Positions 63,992 through 64,000 of a stretch of 64,000 bases of DNA are shown piece by piece. A program made the translations under genes and the position numbers. The notes below the pieces were generated by a model that searched no databases, was not told where the DNA came from, and saw nothing but the letters and a program-made list of their open reading frames with translations. The DNA is from Sphingomonadales bacterium 12-68-11. GTDB taxonomy: Bacteria; Pseudomonadota; Alphaproteobacteria; Sphingomonadales; Sphingomonadaceae. How positions within the stretch are numbered: the stretch's first letter is position 1; each line of letters opens with the position of its first letter. The stretch covers positions 1,049,643-1,113,642 of the forward strand of contig NCCV01000003.1 in the NCBI GenBank assembly GCA_002279825.1, given 5' to 3'.

Positions 63992-64000
63992 GATCGTTCG

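Overview
The window is a GC-rich chromosomal segment that reads as an alphaproteobacterium of the order Sphingomonadales. Pointers are three proteins with the PEPxxWA-CTERM sorting tag, two TonB-dependent receptors, paired GMC oxidoreductases, and a second-type 443-residue glutamyl-tRNA synthetase. No rRNA, tRNA, CRISPR array, insertion sequence or prophage was recognised. Housekeeping genes (rpoBC, rplJL, groESL, polA, trxB, putA, dcd, gltX) show this is core chromosome carrying small accessory insertions.

Layout. 1-1530 (minus): two glycosyltransferases, the first cut by the window edge. 1761-8099 (plus): a tight six-gene unit of a TonB-dependent receptor, two secreted proteins of one unnamed family, two tandem DUF6152 proteins whose predicted mature N-terminus is His-His, and a cytochrome b561-YceI fusion. 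8096-13812: an aldehyde dehydrogenase facing a GMC oxidoreductase, an NTF2-like protein, a second GMC gene broken by a frameshifting deletion, and a MarR regulator. 13973-16125: thioredoxin reductase, then a SeqA/RHH-plus-RAMA-like protein and a MazE/PemK toxin-antitoxin pair with a perfect palindrome touching the antitoxin start codon. 16122-24353 (minus): a compact chemotaxis unit cheA-cheW-cheY-cheB-cheR, a GGDEF-EAL protein and a methyl-accepting chemoreceptor, with no flagellar genes. 24412-32857: a ThDP-dependent enzyme, a metallo-beta-lactamase-fold hydrolase, PutA, a Fic toxin with its small antitoxin, dCTP deaminase, DoxX and an NTF2-like protein.

32982-37697 (minus): a TonB-dependent receptor with His/Glu-rich loops under a Zur-like operator (probable zinc receptor), gltX and an Old Yellow Enzyme. 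37827-49610: two PEPxxWA-CTERM proteins, rpoC, rpoB, a 23-residue membrane peptide and a third PEPxxWA-CTERM protein, all minus. rplJ-rplL lie on the opposite strand from 50123, so the usual rplJL-rpoBC order is broken by strand. 51227-64000: an unknown membrane protein, DUF4336, a lipid-anchored cytochrome c, a MATE transporter, CIRCE-controlled groESL, a lipoprotein methyltransferase, an atypical class A beta-lactamase-like protein, an alanine-rich lipoprotein, polA, an MscS channel and a gene entering from the right edge.

The best candidates for undescribed biology are the receptor/DUF6152/secreted-protein/cytochrome b561-YceI unit (1761-8099), which may be a periplasmic metal or redox module, and the small RAMA-protein and MazE/PemK islet. 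Other notable signals are probable CTG start codons, a near-identical terminator hairpin at the 3' ends of four genes, and duplicated C-terminal tag-plus-terminator cassettes. All assignments come from reading the sequence; no database search was run.
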